Positions 44,047-54,256 of a DNA stretch of 64,000 bases are shown piece after piece. Each line of letters starts with the position of its first letter. Position 1 is the first letter of the stretch. The notes below the pieces were generated by a model, which did no database searches, was not told where the DNA came from, and saw only the letters and a program-made list of their open reading frames with translations. Source of the DNA: Porticoccus hydrocarbonoclasticus MCTG13d. Its GTDB lineage: Bacteria > Pseudomonadota > Gammaproteobacteria > Pseudomonadales > Porticoccaceae. The stretch spans positions 1,612,001 through 1,676,000 of the forward strand of contig NZ_JQMM01000001.1 in assembly GCF_000744735.1 (NCBI RefSeq), in the 5' to 3' direction. A program made the position numbers and the translations under genes.

Positions 44047-45402
44047 ATGGATTTACTCCAAACAATTTTTTTCATGTTGGTGGCGCTTGGGATACTGGTC
44101 ACCTTTCATGAGTTCGGTCATTTCTGGGTAGCCCGCCGCTGCGGTATCAAGGTGTTGCGTTTCTCCGTCGGATTCGGCACACCGCTGGTCCGTTGGCACG
44201 ATAAATTGGGTACAGAGTTTGTTATTGCCGCATTGCCTCTCGGCGGTTATGTGAAGATGGTGGATGAGCGTGAGGGTAATGTGGCTGCTGAAGACTTGCC
44301 CTATGCGTTTACTCAAAAGAGCGTTTGGCAGCGGATGGCCGTGGTTATTGCCGGCCCAGCGGCGAATTTTGTGCTGGCCATTCTGGTCTACTGGTTGATA
44401 TACAGCCTGGGCGTTACCGGTATGGCGCCAGTTATTGATTCGGTTACCCCGGGTTCAGTGGCGGAGCGCGCCGGCTTGCAGCAGGGCCAGGAAATTGTTG
44501 CAGTCGATGGCAAGCCTACGCCTACCTGGCAAGCACTGAATGAGCAGTTGGTCGGTCGGATCGGTGAAACGGGTTCAATAAGCTTTACGGCTAAACAGCC
44601 TGATACGATCCAGACCTATGAGTATCGAGGCCAGCTGGAAACCTGGTTGATGGAAGCCGATCAGCCAGACCCTATCGGCGGATTGGGGCTGACGCTCTAC
44701 ACGCCTCCAATTCTTCCTGTTGCCGAGGAAATTACTTCCGGTGGTCCGGCAGATCAGGCGGGTCTGGTTGCCGACGATAGAATATTAGAGGCCGATGGTA
44801 TCGTCATGGACGACTGGATCACTTGGGTGAATTATGTCCGGGCCAGACCGGCCGTTGCCATTGAGCTCAGTGTACAGAGAGGTGAGGATATCTTTACGAC
44901 CAATCTGGTGCCCAACCAGGTCAATGACGATGATGGTAAGGCAATAGGTCAGGTGGGTATGTCCGTCCGCATGCCGGAATGGCCTGAGCATATGATCAGA
45001 AAAACTGATTACAGCCTGTTTGGCGCGCTCGGTCGGGGTGTTGAGCAGACATGGAGTATGTCCGTGTTGATACTCGACTCGGTAAAAAAGATGCTTACAG
45101 GACTGATTTCCTCAAAACACTTGAGTGGGCCCATCACCATTGCTAAAGTGGCGGGCGCTTCTGCCCAATACGGGTTTACGGCCTATCTCGGATTTTTGGC
45201 CTTTCTCAGTGTTAGTCTGGGTGTTTTGAATTTGCTCCCCATCCCGGTTCTGGATGGGGGACACCTGATGTATTACATGATAGAAGCAATAAAAGGGAAA
45301 CCGGTGTCCGAAAAAATCCAGATGATTGGCTTCCGGATTGGTATGTTCCTAGTGATTGGGTTGATGTTGCTCGCCCTCTACAATGATCTGATGCGGCTGT
45401 AG
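44047..45402 (+). CDS. rseP: RseP site-2 zinc metalloprotease
   Basis: A 451-residue intramembrane protease that cleaves RseA to release sigma-E and clears signal peptides. The zinc motif HEFGH is at residues 21-25 in the first membrane segment, and NLLPIPVLDGGH in the third part carries the third ligand. Two periplasmic PDZ domains lie between (DSVTPGSVAERAGLQQGQEIVAVDG; EITSGGPADQAGLVADDRILEADG). It sits directly before bamA, as usual. Confidence 0.97.
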   Translation: MDLLQTIFFMLVALGILVTFHEFGHFWVARRCGIKVLRFSVGFGTPLVRWHDKLGTEFVIAALPLGGYVKMVDEREGNVAAEDLPYAFTQKSVWQRMAVVIAGPAANFVLAILVYWLIYSLGVTGMAPVIDSVTPGSVAERAGLQQGQEIVAVDGKPTPTWQALNEQLVGRIGETGSISFTAKQPDTIQTYEYRGQLETWLMEADQPDPIGGLGLTLYTPPILPVAEEITSGGPADQAGLVADDRILEADGIVMDDWITWVNYVRARPAVAIELSVQRGEDIFTTNLVPNQVNDDDGKAIGQVGMSVRMPEWPEHMIRKTDYSLFGALGRGVEQTWSMSVLILDSVKKMLTGLISSKHLSGPITIAKVAGASAQYGFTAYLGFLAFLSVSLGVLNLLPIPVLDGGHLMYYMIEAIKGKPVSEKIQMIGFRIGMFLVIGLMLLALYNDLMRL

Positions 45403-45442
45403 CTGCTGTAACCAACAAGAATCGAGAGAAAACCAGTCTCCA

Positions 45443-47797
45443 ATGAAACACTTTTATCTATTGTTGTGCCTTTTTTTTCTGGCTGTCTCGGTTCGAGCAG
45501 AAGTGTTTCAGGTCGAAGATATTCGTATCGATGGTTTGCAGCGGGTGTCCTCGGGCACTGTGTTTGCCTCGATGCCGCTCAGTGTAGGCGATCTGGTCGA
45601 TGACGATACGGTACGTCGTGCCACGAGGGCGCTTTTCCGCACAGGCTATTTTGATGATATTCGTATATCGCGAGATGGCGGCATTCTGATTGTTTCTGTT
45701 AAGGAACGTCCGGCTGTCGCCCAAATAACCATGGAGGGTAACAAGGCGATACCAACAGAAGAGCTGCTAAAAGCACTGCGGGATAATGGTCTGGCCGAGG
45801 GACAAATATTCCGTCAATCCATTCTTGAAGGGATGTCCCAAGAGCTTGAACGTCAGTATGTGTCACAGGGTAGATATGGCGCGAAAGTGACTACTGATCT
45901 CCAGGAAATGCCAAGAAATCGTCTTGCTATCAATATTGTTGTTGACGAAGGTCAAGTCGCTTCAATCAAAAAAATCAATATTGTTGGTAATCGCGCTTTT
46001 GAAAAGGATCAATTGCTGGGATTGTTCGAGCTGAAAACCACGAATTGGCTTTCCTGGATGTTTGGCGATGACAAATACTCCAGGGAAAAACTGGCTGGTG
46101 ATATTGAGCGGATTGAATCCTGGTATCTTGATCGCGGTTATCTGAAGTTTAGTATTGAATCCTCGCAGGTCACCATCAGTCCGGATCGAAAATCGGTCTT
46201 TATTACAGTGAATATCAATGAGGGTGATGTTTATACGGTGGATGAAATCAGGCTGGCCGGCGACCTGATTGTGTCCGAGGAGGAAATTCGCCGTCTCATC
46301 ATGCTGAAGGAGGAACAGACATTTTCCCAAGTGTCGATGACCAATACATCAGAGCTCATTACGCAGCGTTTGGGAAATGAGGGCTACACATTTGCAGAGG
46401 TCAATGGTTCTCCAGAAATTAATGAGGATGACAAAACCGCAACTGTGACATTCTTTGTCAATCCCGGTAAGCGTGCTTATGTGAGACGGATTGAGTTCCG
46501 TGGCAACACTAAAACCATGGATGAAGTCTTGCGTCGTGAGATGCGGCAGATGGAGGGTGCATCTGCCTCGACCAGGAAAATAGAGCAGTCCAAAACCCGT
46601 CTGAATCGTACCGGCTTTTTTAAAGAAGTGAACGTAGATACGCAGCAGGTACCTGGCACGAATGACCAGGTTGATGTGGTTTACACTGTCGAAGAGCAGC
46701 CGTCGGGAAGTATTGGCGCGAGTCTGGGTTTTGCACAAACCTACGGTTTGGTGATCGGTGGCAATATTCAGGAGCGCAATTTTCTCGGTACCGGCAATAA
46801 TGTCGGAATAGGTGTCAACCGTAGTCAATATTCCACCAACTTCTCTTTTAGTGCCACCGACCCCTATTTTACCCGGGATGGAATCTCTGCGGGGTTTGGT
46901 GTTTTTTACCGCAAGACCGATTATGGTGAGGTGAATCTGTCCAGTTTCACCACGGACAGCTTTGGTGGCAACCTGACGTTTGGCTACCCCATATCCGAAA
47001 TTTCAAGCGTCGGTTTTGGCCTTGGCTTCGAAAACCTGAAAATTGATGAGGGGGCATTTGCCTCTGAAGGCGTAAAGGAATTTATTGACCGGAACGGCGA
47101 AGATTTTAACACTTTTACAACCAGTCTATCCTGGGGTTATTCCACCCTCAACCGTGGTCGGCTCGCAACCACGGGGACTTCTCACAGGGTGACGGGAGAG
47201 CTGGCTATTCCCGGAAGTGATCTGGAATATTACAAGGCATCCTATGCAGGGCAACATTACCGCCCACTGACTTCTTCACTTACCATGCGGCTGAGAGCAG
47301 ATGTAGGTTATGGTGAGAGCTATGGCGGTACCTCGGTATTTCCCTTCTTCAAACATTACTACGGTGGTGGCAATGGTTCAGTGCGCGGCTACAAGAACAA
47401 TACACTTGGCCCACGAGATATCTCGGTAAATCCTTTCAATTGCGCAGATGCTAATGACCTGAGCACCTGTGAAACTGATGATGATCCCTTTGGTGGTAAT
47501 GTACTGGTTGCCGGCAGTGTAGAAGTCATGTTCCCTGTTCCCTTTATCAAGGACCAGCGATCTTTGCAGGCGGCCTTTTTCCTTGATGCGGGTAATGTTT
47601 TTGATACTGACTGCGGTGACAGGGATGAAGACTTCTGTCAGGAACCGGATATCGGTGAACTCCGCTATTCGGTGGGGATTGGTGGTACCTGGATCAGTGG
47701 CTTCGGGCCCATAACGGCCAGTATTGCCTTCCCATTGAATGCTGGTGAAGAGGATGAGCGTGAAGTCTTCCAGTTTCAGCTCGGGCAGACTTTCTGA
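45443..47797 (+). CDS. bamA: Outer-membrane protein assembly factor BamA
   Basis: A 784-residue Omp85 protein that inserts beta-barrels into the outer membrane. A signal peptide (FYLLLCLFFLAVSVRA) is followed by five POTRA domains (from FQVEDIRIDGLQRVSSGTVFASMPLSVGD to about 420) and a 16-strand barrel with GGNGSVRGYKNNTLGPRD (the VRGF/Y lid motif) and a C-terminal aromatic (QLGQTF). Length is close to E. coli BamA (810). The partner bamC is at 22788. Confidence 0.97.
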   Translation: MKHFYLLLCLFFLAVSVRAEVFQVEDIRIDGLQRVSSGTVFASMPLSVGDLVDDDTVRRATRALFRTGYFDDIRISRDGGILIVSVKERPAVAQITMEGNKAIPTEELLKALRDNGLAEGQIFRQSILEGMSQELERQYVSQGRYGAKVTTDLQEMPRNRLAINIVVDEGQVASIKKINIVGNRAFEKDQLLGLFELKTTNWLSWMFGDDKYSREKLAGDIERIESWYLDRGYLKFSIESSQVTISPDRKSVFITVNINEGDVYTVDEIRLAGDLIVSEEEIRRLIMLKEEQTFSQVSMTNTSELITQRLGNEGYTFAEVNGSPEINEDDKTATVTFFVNPGKRAYVRRIEFRGNTKTMDEVLRREMRQMEGASASTRKIEQSKTRLNRTGFFKEVNVDTQQVPGTNDQVDVVYTVEEQPSGSIGASLGFAQTYGLVIGGNIQERNFLGTGNNVGIGVNRSQYSTNFSFSATDPYFTRDGISAGFGVFYRKTDYGEVNLSSFTTDSFGGNLTFGYPISEISSVGFGLGFENLKIDEGAFASEGVKEFIDRNGEDFNTFTTSLSWGYSTLNRGRLATTGTSHRVTGELAIPGSDLEYYKASYAGQHYRPLTSSLTMRLRADVGYGESYGGTSVFPFFKHYYGGGNGSVRGYKNNTLGPRDISVNPFNCADANDLSTCETDDDPFGGNVLVAGSVEVMFPVPFIKDQRSLQAAFFLDAGNVFDTDCGDRDEDFCQEPDIGELRYSVGIGGTWISGFGPITASIAFPLNAGEEDEREVFQFQLGQTF

Positions 47798-47827
47798 CAA
47801 TTTCATTAAAACGAATGGAGAATTGAT

Positions 47828-48358
47828 GTGCGTGTAGTTAAAAAGTTATTCATTATCACAGTTGCCCTGTTTAGCGTTTCTGCATTTTCGGCTGAGGGAA
47901 ATGCCGCGGAGGGGAATATTGCCATTGTGGATTTTGGCAGGGCAATTTTCGGTACTGATGTGGCCAAAGCCCGCCTGAAACAGAAGCAGGGTGAGTCGGA
48001 TTACGCCGGTCTTGAAGCAAAATATGAGAGTACGGTTGCCGACATGAAGTCACTGAAACAGGAAGTTGACAGCAAAAGCATGACCTGGTCACAGGAGCAA
48101 GCAGAAGAGGCACAGAAGAAAATGGAATACTACCGTGCCGACCTGGAGCTGATAACCCGAAAAATCAAGGCGGACCAAAAAGATCTACAGAACAGTATTG
48201 TCCAGGAATTGCGCCCAAAAGCCGCTGAGGCACTTCAGGAGGTCGTCGATGAGGAGGGAATCGTACTATTGATTAACGCCGAGGCTGTGGTCACAGCGGC
48301 TCCCTCACTGGATATCACAGACAAGCTCACTGATCGGTTGAATAAAAAGACAAAGTAA
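47828..48358 (+). CDS. skp: Periplasmic chaperone Skp/OmpH
   Basis: A 176-residue periplasmic chaperone that carries unfolded outer-membrane proteins to BamA. A signal peptide (VKKLFIITVALFSVSAFS) precedes NIAIVDFGRAIFGTDVAKARLKQ and a long coiled-coil (about 60-125) typical of the Skp tentacles. The start codon is GTG with GGAG before it. It is located between bamA and lpxD, the conserved position. Confidence 0.92.
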   Translation: MRVVKKLFIITVALFSVSAFSAEGNAAEGNIAIVDFGRAIFGTDVAKARLKQKQGESDYAGLEAKYESTVADMKSLKQEVDSKSMTWSQEQAEEAQKKMEYYRADLELITRKIKADQKDLQNSIVQELRPKAAEALQEVVDEEGIVLLINAEAVVTAAPSLDITDKLTDRLNKKTK

Positions 48359-48391
48359 GTTTGTTGATCATCAAATAGAGGGCTCTTGAGG

Positions 48392-49408
48392 GTGACAGTC
48401 AGTTATTCTCTAAAGGATATCGCCGAGCATATTGGTGCCGATGTTTGCGGCGACAACGATTTTCGCATTTCCGGTATCAGCACACTCCGGCTGGCGGATA
48501 CGAATGAACTGGCTTTTCTTGCAAATAGCGCCTATCGCCAGGACTTGGAGAGAACAAAGGCCGGGGTCGTTATCCTGAGCCCGGAAATGGTGGAATACTA
48601 CTCCGGGCAAAAACTGATTGTGACTAACCCTTATCTTGGTTACGCATTGGCGACTGCGTTATTTGATCGCGCACCGGTTGCTGTCCCTGGCATCCATTCC
48701 AGTGCCGTTGTAGCGAACTGTGCCAATATCGATCCGACTGCAGCGATTGGTCCGCTTGCGGTGATTGGTGAAGGGGTGACAATTGGAGCCAATACCCGGG
48801 TTGGCGCCGGTACCATTATCGATAACAACGTCGCGATTGGCGAAAACTGCCGAATTGCCGGTAATGTCAGTATCTATCACAGTGTTGTCCTGGGGAATTT
48901 TGTTACGGTTCACAGTGGTGCCGTTATCGGCGCGGATGGTTTTGGTTTTGCTCAACATCAGGGGCGCTGGATCAAAATTCATCAGCTTGGTGGTGTTGTG
49001 ATTGGCAACAATGTCGAAATAGGTGCCTGTACTACCATAGATCGTGGTGCACTTGCTGATACGGTTATTAAAGATGGTGTTATTGTAGATAACCACGTTC
49101 AGATAGCTCATAACGTTCAGGTGGGCGAAAATACTGCCATGGCAGCCTTTACCGGCATATCAGGCAGTACAACTATCGGAAAAAACTGTACCTTTGCCGG
49201 CAGAGCCGGTTGTGTGGGCCATATCACACTCTGTGATGGCTCCCATTTAACCGGTGGAACCATACTGACAAAATCGCTCCTTGAGCCAGGTTCATATTCA
49301 TCCGGCACAATGTTTAGTAAAACCCGTGAATGGAAAAAAAATGCAGTTCGGTTCAATCAACTGGATGACCTGGCTCAGCGAGTCAGGCAGCTGGAAAAAA
49401 AATTATAG
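48392..49408 (+). CDS. lpxD: UDP-3-O-acylglucosamine N-acyltransferase
   Basis: A 338-residue lipid A enzyme that adds the N-linked hydroxyacyl chain. N-terminal uridine-binding domain with GISTLRLADTNELAFLANSAYR, then a left-handed beta-helix of hexapeptide repeats (AAIGPLAVIGEGVTIGANTRVGAGTIIDNNV onward), DGFGFAQHQGRWIKIHQLGGV containing the catalytic His region, and a C-terminal helix (LDDLAQRVRQLEKKL). GTG 48392 is chosen because AGAGGG (48377-48382) is 9 bp upstream; TTG 48386 is the alternative. Confidence 0.95.
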   Translation: MTVSYSLKDIAEHIGADVCGDNDFRISGISTLRLADTNELAFLANSAYRQDLERTKAGVVILSPEMVEYYSGQKLIVTNPYLGYALATALFDRAPVAVPGIHSSAVVANCANIDPTAAIGPLAVIGEGVTIGANTRVGAGTIIDNNVAIGENCRIAGNVSIYHSVVLGNFVTVHSGAVIGADGFGFAQHQGRWIKIHQLGGVVIGNNVEIGACTTIDRGALADTVIKDGVIVDNHVQIAHNVQVGENTAMAAFTGISGSTTIGKNCTFAGRAGCVGHITLCDGSHLTGGTILTKSLLEPGSYSSGTMFSKTREWKKNAVRFNQLDDLAQRVRQLEKKL

Positions 49409-49451
49409 CCGCCACTGTTATTGTCGCCCTGTAGAATATTGAGAAAAGCTG

Positions 49452-49886
49452 ATGGATATTACTGAAATAAAGAAGCGGTTGCCGCACCGTTACCCCTTCC
49501 TACTGATCGACAGGGTGGTAGAGCTTGATCCCGGGAAGAGGATTCTTGCCTACAAAAATATTACCGCTAACGAAGAAGTGTTTAACGGGCATTTTCCCAA
49601 CGTGCCGATTTTTCCCGGCGTGATGATTATTGAAGCCATGGCTCAGGCTGCCGGTGTGTTGGGGTTCGTAACTGAGGACAAATATGCGGATGACAACGCA
49701 CTGTATTTGTTCGCCGGTGTTGATGGGGTCCGCTTCAAACGGCAAGTGATTCCGGGGGACAGATTGATGCTTGAGGCGCAAGTTGATTCCGTCAAGCGGA
49801 CAATCTGGCGATTTAAATGCCGAGCAACAGTTGATGGTGAACTGGCTTGCGAGGCGACGATTTTATGCGCCCTGAAAACGTATTAG
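49452..49886 (+). CDS. fabZ: 3-hydroxyacyl-ACP dehydratase FabZ
   Basis: A 144-residue hotdog-fold dehydratase of fatty acid synthesis. [45 protein letters not shown] with the catalytic His and Glu, and [18 protein letters not shown] are diagnostic. Its place between lpxD and lpxA is conserved; it competes with lpxA for hydroxyacyl-ACP. It ends 3 bp before lpxA. Confidence 0.97.
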   Translation: MDITEIKKRLPHRYPFLLIDRVVELDPGKRILAYKNITANEEVFNGHFPNVPIFPGVMIIEAMAQAAGVLGFVTEDKYADDNALYLFAGVDGVRFKRQVIPGDRLMLEAQVDSVKRTIWRFKCRATVDGELACEATILCALKTY

Positions 49887-49889
49887 CTT

Positions 49890-50666
49890 ATGTCCCTCAT
49901 TGATCCCCGCGCCATTATTGACCCCTCCGCTGTGTTGGGTGAAGGAGTCCATGTGGGCCCCTGGACCTTGATTGGCCCCGATACCATTATCGGGGCTGGT
50001 ACGGTGATTCATTCCCATGTGGTGATTCGGGGCCTGACTACGGTTGGCGAAAACAATCGAATTTTTCAGTTTTCCACGATTGGCGAAGATACGCCTGACC
50101 TGAAGTACAAAGGTGAACCGACCCGTCTGGTAATTGGTGATAACAACACCATTCGGGAAGGCGTGACTATCCATCGGGGTACCGTTCAGGACGAGGGCCT
50201 AACTTCAATTGGAAGCAATAACTTGTTGATGGCCTATGTGCATATAGGCCACGACTGTGTTGTAGGTGATAACTGTATTCTGGTAAATAATGCGTCTTTG
50301 GCGGGACATGTCCACGTGGGTGACTGGGCGATTATTTCCGGTTACGCTCTGATCCACCAGTTCGTGTCCATTGGTGCCCATAGCTTTACCGGCGCTGCCG
50401 CCTACCTAACCCAGGATTTGCCCGCTTATGTCATGGCAGCTGGTTCACCAGCTGAGGCGAAAACCATCAATGTAGAAGGTCTGAAACGGCGCGGTTTTGA
50501 CAGAGCAGCGATTGCGGCCATCAAACAGGCTTTCAAAATTCTTTACCGGCAGGGGTATGGTCTACAGGAAGCCATTGGTTTACTGGACACACTGGCCAGG
50601 GAACAGCCTGCTGTAAAACTACTGGTTGATTCTGTTCGCGCCTCTTCACGCGGTATTCTTCGTTAG
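49890..50666 (+). CDS. lpxA: UDP-N-acetylglucosamine acyltransferase
   Basis: A 258-residue beta-helix enzyme for the first step of lipid A synthesis. IDPRAIIDPSAVLGEGVHVGPWTLIGP begins the hexapeptide repeats, AYVHIGHDCVVGDNCILVNNASLAGHVHVGD carries the catalytic histidine (HIGHDC), and GLKRRGFDRAAIAAIKQAFKILYRQ is the C-terminal helical domain. lpxB begins 3 bp downstream. Confidence 0.97.
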   Translation: MSLIDPRAIIDPSAVLGEGVHVGPWTLIGPDTIIGAGTVIHSHVVIRGLTTVGENNRIFQFSTIGEDTPDLKYKGEPTRLVIGDNNTIREGVTIHRGTVQDEGLTSIGSNNLLMAYVHIGHDCVVGDNCILVNNASLAGHVHVGDWAIISGYALIHQFVSIGAHSFTGAAAYLTQDLPAYVMAAGSPAEAKTINVEGLKRRGFDRAAIAAIKQAFKILYRQGYGLQEAIGLLDTLAREQPAVKLLVDSVRASSRGILR

Positions 50667-50669
50667 CCC

Positions 50670-51821
50670 ATGTCATCACCCCTTAAAATTGGACTGGTTG
50701 CCGGGGAGTCATCCGGCGATCAATTGGGTGCGGGCCTCATCAGGTCTTTAAAATTACACTACCCGGAGGCACAGTTTGAGGGCATCGGTGGCGATAAAAT
50801 GTTGTCCGAGGGTTTCCGCTCTTTATACCCTATGGACCGTCTGTCGGTTATGGGCTTCATTGAGCCACTGAAACGGTTGCCTGAATTACTGGGTATACGT
50901 CGCCATCTCTATCAACACTTTACCAACAACCGGTTTGATCTGGTGGTGGGTATCGATTCTCCGGACTTTAACCTGGGGCTTGAAAAAAAACTCAGACAAC
51001 AAGGGTTGTTGACGGCGCACTATGTCAGCCCCTCCGTTTGGGCCTGGCGTCAGGGCCGGGTAAAAAAAATAGCCAGTGCAGTGGATTTAATGCTGACACT
51101 TCTGCCGTTTGAAGCTGATTTCTACAAACAGCATGATGTCCCGGTGGTTTTTGTGGGCCACCCTCTCGCCGAGGAAATTCCCCTGGTTACAGACACCATC
51201 CAGGCTCGCAAGTGGCTTAACCTTCCGGAAGCCGGGCCTATATTGACGCTGATGCCGGGTAGCCGGGCCTCTGAAGTCGATTCCCTGGGTCGACTGTTCC
51301 TTGAGGTGGCGCAAAGCTGTCGCCGGCAATTGCCCGATTTACATCTGATTGTCCCCGCTGCCAGCCATGATCGTCTGGAACAGTTAAATGGCCTATTGAA
51401 TAAATATCCTACGATGTCAGTCACGTTGCTTGATGGCCAATCTCATTTGGCCATGGCAGCGGCAGATGTTGTGTTGTTGTCGTCCGGTACATCGACGTTA
51501 GAAGCGATGTTGCTCAATAAGCCCATGGTAGTGAGCTACCGTCTGGGTAAATGGACGTATGCGCTGGTTTCCCGAATGCTGAAAGTCCCCTGGGTGTCGT
51601 TACCGAATTTGCTTGCATCGGAAACACTGGTACCGGAGCTGCTTCAGGATAATGCCACTGTGGATAATCTAAGCGAAGCCGTGTTGACGTATTTCCTGGA
51701 CGAGAAAAAAGTTCTAGCGCTGCAGCACCGCTTTGCTGAGCTTCACCAAACACTTTGCCACGGCGGCAATCGAGCCGCGGCGCAGGCATTAGTGGGCCTG
51801 TTGGAGAACCGCGGACGATGA
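50670..51821 (+). CDS. lpxB: Lipid-A-disaccharide synthase
   Basis: A 383-residue glycosyltransferase (GT19) that joins lipid X and UDP-diacylglucosamine. [20 protein letters not shown] at the N-terminus, [33 protein letters not shown], and [13 protein letters not shown] are typical. Its stop overlaps the rnhB start (ATGA). Confidence 0.97.
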   Translation: MSSPLKIGLVAGESSGDQLGAGLIRSLKLHYPEAQFEGIGGDKMLSEGFRSLYPMDRLSVMGFIEPLKRLPELLGIRRHLYQHFTNNRFDLVVGIDSPDFNLGLEKKLRQQGLLTAHYVSPSVWAWRQGRVKKIASAVDLMLTLLPFEADFYKQHDVPVVFVGHPLAEEIPLVTDTIQARKWLNLPEAGPILTLMPGSRASEVDSLGRLFLEVAQSCRRQLPDLHLIVPAASHDRLEQLNGLLNKYPTMSVTLLDGQSHLAMAAADVVLLSSGTSTLEAMLLNKPMVVSYRLGKWTYALVSRMLKVPWVSLPNLLASETLVPELLQDNATVDNLSEAVLTYFLDEKKVLALQHRFAELHQTLCHGGNRAAAQALVGLLENRGR

Positions 51822-52429
51822 CTGGCTACCAGCTGCGTTATCGGGGGAAATTGCTGGCCGGGGTCGATGAGGTTGGTCGAGGGCCACTGGCAGGCGACGT
51901 TGTTACGGCTGCCGTGATTCTCGATCCCCGAAAGCCAGTGGCTGGTCTGGCCGATTCCAAGAAGCTTTCTGTTAACCGTCGAAACCAGTTGGCTGAAGAG
52001 ATCAGGGAAAAAGCTCTCAGCTGGCATGTCGCCAGAGCCTCTGTGGACGAGATTGACAAATACAATATTCTTCGCGCTACCTTGATGGCCATGGTGCGGG
52101 CAGTCGATGGTCTGACACTGAAACCGGAGTATGTGGCCGTTGATGGAAACCGGCTCCCGGACTGGGAGTATGCGGCTGAAGCCGTGGTCGGTGGTGATGA
52201 TAAAGTTCCGGCAATCAGCGCAGCATCTATATTGGCAAAGGTCTGTCGCGATGCTGAAATGTGTCTGGCGGAGCAGGCCTTTCCCGGGTACGGTTTTGCC
52301 TCCCATAAAGGGTACGGGACCAGAGCGCACCGCGAGGCTATTGTTTTGCTGGGCCCCTGCCTAATTCATCGAAAATCTTTTGAACCGGTAAAAAGTTTGT
52401 TGTCAGCCCGTCAGGACGTGTTGACCTGA
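51818..52429 (+). CDS. rnhB: Ribonuclease HII
   Basis: A 203-residue ribonuclease that removes ribonucleotides from [28 protein letters not shown] holds the first acidic residues (DEVG signature), and [11 protein letters not shown] and [16 protein letters not shown] follow. ATG 51818 is coupled to lpxB. A T7 run at 52481-52487, about 50 bp after the stop and preceded by only a weak stem, may end this long operon. In most gammaproteobacteria dnaE follows; here a WS/DGAT gene intervenes. Confidence 0.96.
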   Translation: MTGYQLRYRGKLLAGVDEVGRGPLAGDVVTAAVILDPRKPVAGLADSKKLSVNRRNQLAEEIREKALSWHVARASVDEIDKYNILRATLMAMVRAVDGLTLKPEYVAVDGNRLPDWEYAAEAVVGGDDKVPAISAASILAKVCRDAEMCLAEQAFPGYGFASHKGYGTRAHREAIVLLGPCLIHRKSFEPVKSLLSARQDVLT

Positions 52430-52541
52430 TCGTCAGTGAACCTTCCCAGGTTGATCGGCAGCCGGACTCTGCGAAGCGGGTTTTTTTGCTATGCTAGGGG
52501 GGCAGTGCGCAAGTTAGGTAACCACCGTAATTTTATTTCTA

Positions 52542-52561
52542 GAGTCAGGCAGGCCTGACTC
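52542..52561. promoter_or_regulatory. 20-bp palindrome upstream of the WS/DGAT gene
   Basis: GAGTCAGGC (52542-52550) and GCCTGACTC (52553-52561) are perfect 9-bp inverted repeats separated by AG, about 130 bp before the WS/DGAT start. On the plus strand no T-run follows. It could be an operator controlling storage-lipid synthesis or a hairpin in the leader; the choice is open. Confidence 0.4.
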
Positions 52562-52689
52562 CTCCCGCCACCTATTTGGTTGGAAAGTGGCAATAGCCTA
52601 CAAAAGAAGTGCTTGTCTGACCGCAAAATCCCTATGACTATCGCTGGTCAATACCCAGTTGATATATTGGCTTTAATACGGGAATTTCA

Positions 52690-54201
52690 ATGAAACAGTT
52701 AAGTGGTCACGATTCGGTTTATCTCTACGCTGAGACACCCTCTACACCCGGACATTTGGGGTTGCTCTATATTTATGATCAATCCACTGCTGAAACCGGA
52801 ACGGTTCGTTTCAAAAGTATCCTGCAACATATCGAGGAGCACCTGGACATATCACATGTCTTCCGCTCCCGCTTAATGAGAATGCCGTTGGATGTGGATC
52901 ATCCCTACTGGGTGGATGATGAAAATTTTGATCTCGAATACCATGTTCGGCATCTTGCGTTACCAAAGCCTGGGGATTGGCGACAATTCTGCATCCTCGC
53001 TGCCCGATTGCACTCCCGGCCCCTGGATATGTCCCGGCCCTTGTGGGAGATGTATGTCATAGAAGGTCTGGACAACATTCCCTCAATGCCCAAGGGCTCG
53101 TTCGCTATCTATACCAAAATTCATCACTGTGCTGTGGATGGTGCGGCAGCCATTGACCTGGCTGGCTTGTTCCATGACAAATCGCCGGAACCGGATAGAG
53201 AAGTTGTAGAACGGCAATGGAAGCCAGAGCCAAAGCCGAAATTGGGGACACTGCTGGTCAATACTCTGGTGAATAATACCCGGCATAATTTTGAAACCAG
53301 CTTTGATCTGATCAACATGCTACCGGCATTCGGCAAAAAACTGCTCGCGAAAGCCCTGAGACAGGATATGGAGCCGAAGGAAACGGTTGTGAGGCCTGAA
53401 ACCCGTTTTAATCGGGATCACGTGAGCCCTCACCGGGTATTCGGTGGTGTGGATTTTTCCCTTGAGGATATTCGCTCCATCAAGCGCGCAGTTAATGGTG
53501 CCACCGTCAATGATGTATTGCTGGCCCTGTGCGGGGGCGCATTGCATCATTACCTGCAGGACAAGGACGAGCTACCGTATCACTCCCTGCGTGCAATAGT
53601 TCCGGTCAGGCAGAATAAAAGAGACCGCAAAGGCAAACAAACCATGGCGGTGATGACACCGCCGTTACATACGCAGGTCGTTGACCCACTGGAGAGGCTT
53701 GAAGCGATTCAGTGGGATACGTCTACCAGCGCTGCTCTTGAGGAAGCTCAGGGAGCAAAAGATATGACCGACATTACTCGGCACATGCCATCCTTTACCT
53801 TGGCTCTGGGTATTGGCATGGCTACGCACAGCCATTTGTCGCGAAAAACACTGGCGGGGATCGGCAACTGTGTCATGACCAATGTGCCGGGCCCACAATG
53901 GCCACTTTATATGCGAGGGGCGAAGCTGGTCTATGTGTCTGCGCTGGCGCCATTGCTGGAAGGGCTGACATTGATGTTTAACGCTGTGAGCTACGACGGT
54001 CGCATCAGCGTCTCATTCCAGTCAGACAGGGACATTCTGCCCGATCCCCAATTTATGGAAGACTGTTGGCAACGGTCTCTGGATGAGCTGCGTTGTGCGG
54101 CGACTCAACAGTGTGATGAAGCAGATGCACAGGTTATCCATAAGGTCAGAATTCCCAAAACCGCCAAGCGCAAACCAAATTCCAGTAAATCTGGGTCCTG
54201 A
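52690..54201 (+). CDS. Wax ester synthase / acyl-CoA:diacylglycerol acyltransferase
   Basis: A 503-residue bifunctional WS/DGAT (AtfA/WS1 family) that esterifies fatty alcohols or diacylglycerol with acyl-CoA to make wax esters or triacylglycerol for storage, at the inner membrane face. The catalytic HHxxxDG is HHCAVDG at 145-151; RPLDMSRPLWEMYVIEGL (about 110-127) and ATVNDVLLALCGGALHHYL with the ND motif are present, and NVPGPQWPLYMRGAKLV is the second conserved C-terminal part. The start ATG is at 52690. It is inserted between rnhB and dnaE in an otherwise standard gene order. Confidence 0.92.
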   Translation: MKQLSGHDSVYLYAETPSTPGHLGLLYIYDQSTAETGTVRFKSILQHIEEHLDISHVFRSRLMRMPLDVDHPYWVDDENFDLEYHVRHLALPKPGDWRQFCILAARLHSRPLDMSRPLWEMYVIEGLDNIPSMPKGSFAIYTKIHHCAVDGAAAIDLAGLFHDKSPEPDREVVERQWKPEPKPKLGTLLVNTLVNNTRHNFETSFDLINMLPAFGKKLLAKALRQDMEPKETVVRPETRFNRDHVSPHRVFGGVDFSLEDIRSIKRAVNGATVNDVLLALCGGALHHYLQDKDELPYHSLRAIVPVRQNKRDRKGKQTMAVMTPPLHTQVVDPLERLEAIQWDTSTSAALEEAQGAKDMTDITRHMPSFTLALGIGMATHSHLSRKTLAGIGNCVMTNVPGPQWPLYMRGAKLVYVSALAPLLEGLTLMFNAVSYDGRISVSFQSDRDILPDPQFMEDCWQRSLDELRCAATQQCDEADAQVIHKVRIPKTAKRKPNSSKSGS

Positions 54202-54256
54202 AGACGATTAGAGTTCGAAGTCAGTGCCCATCAAAACAGAGGAGAGAATATTCAAC

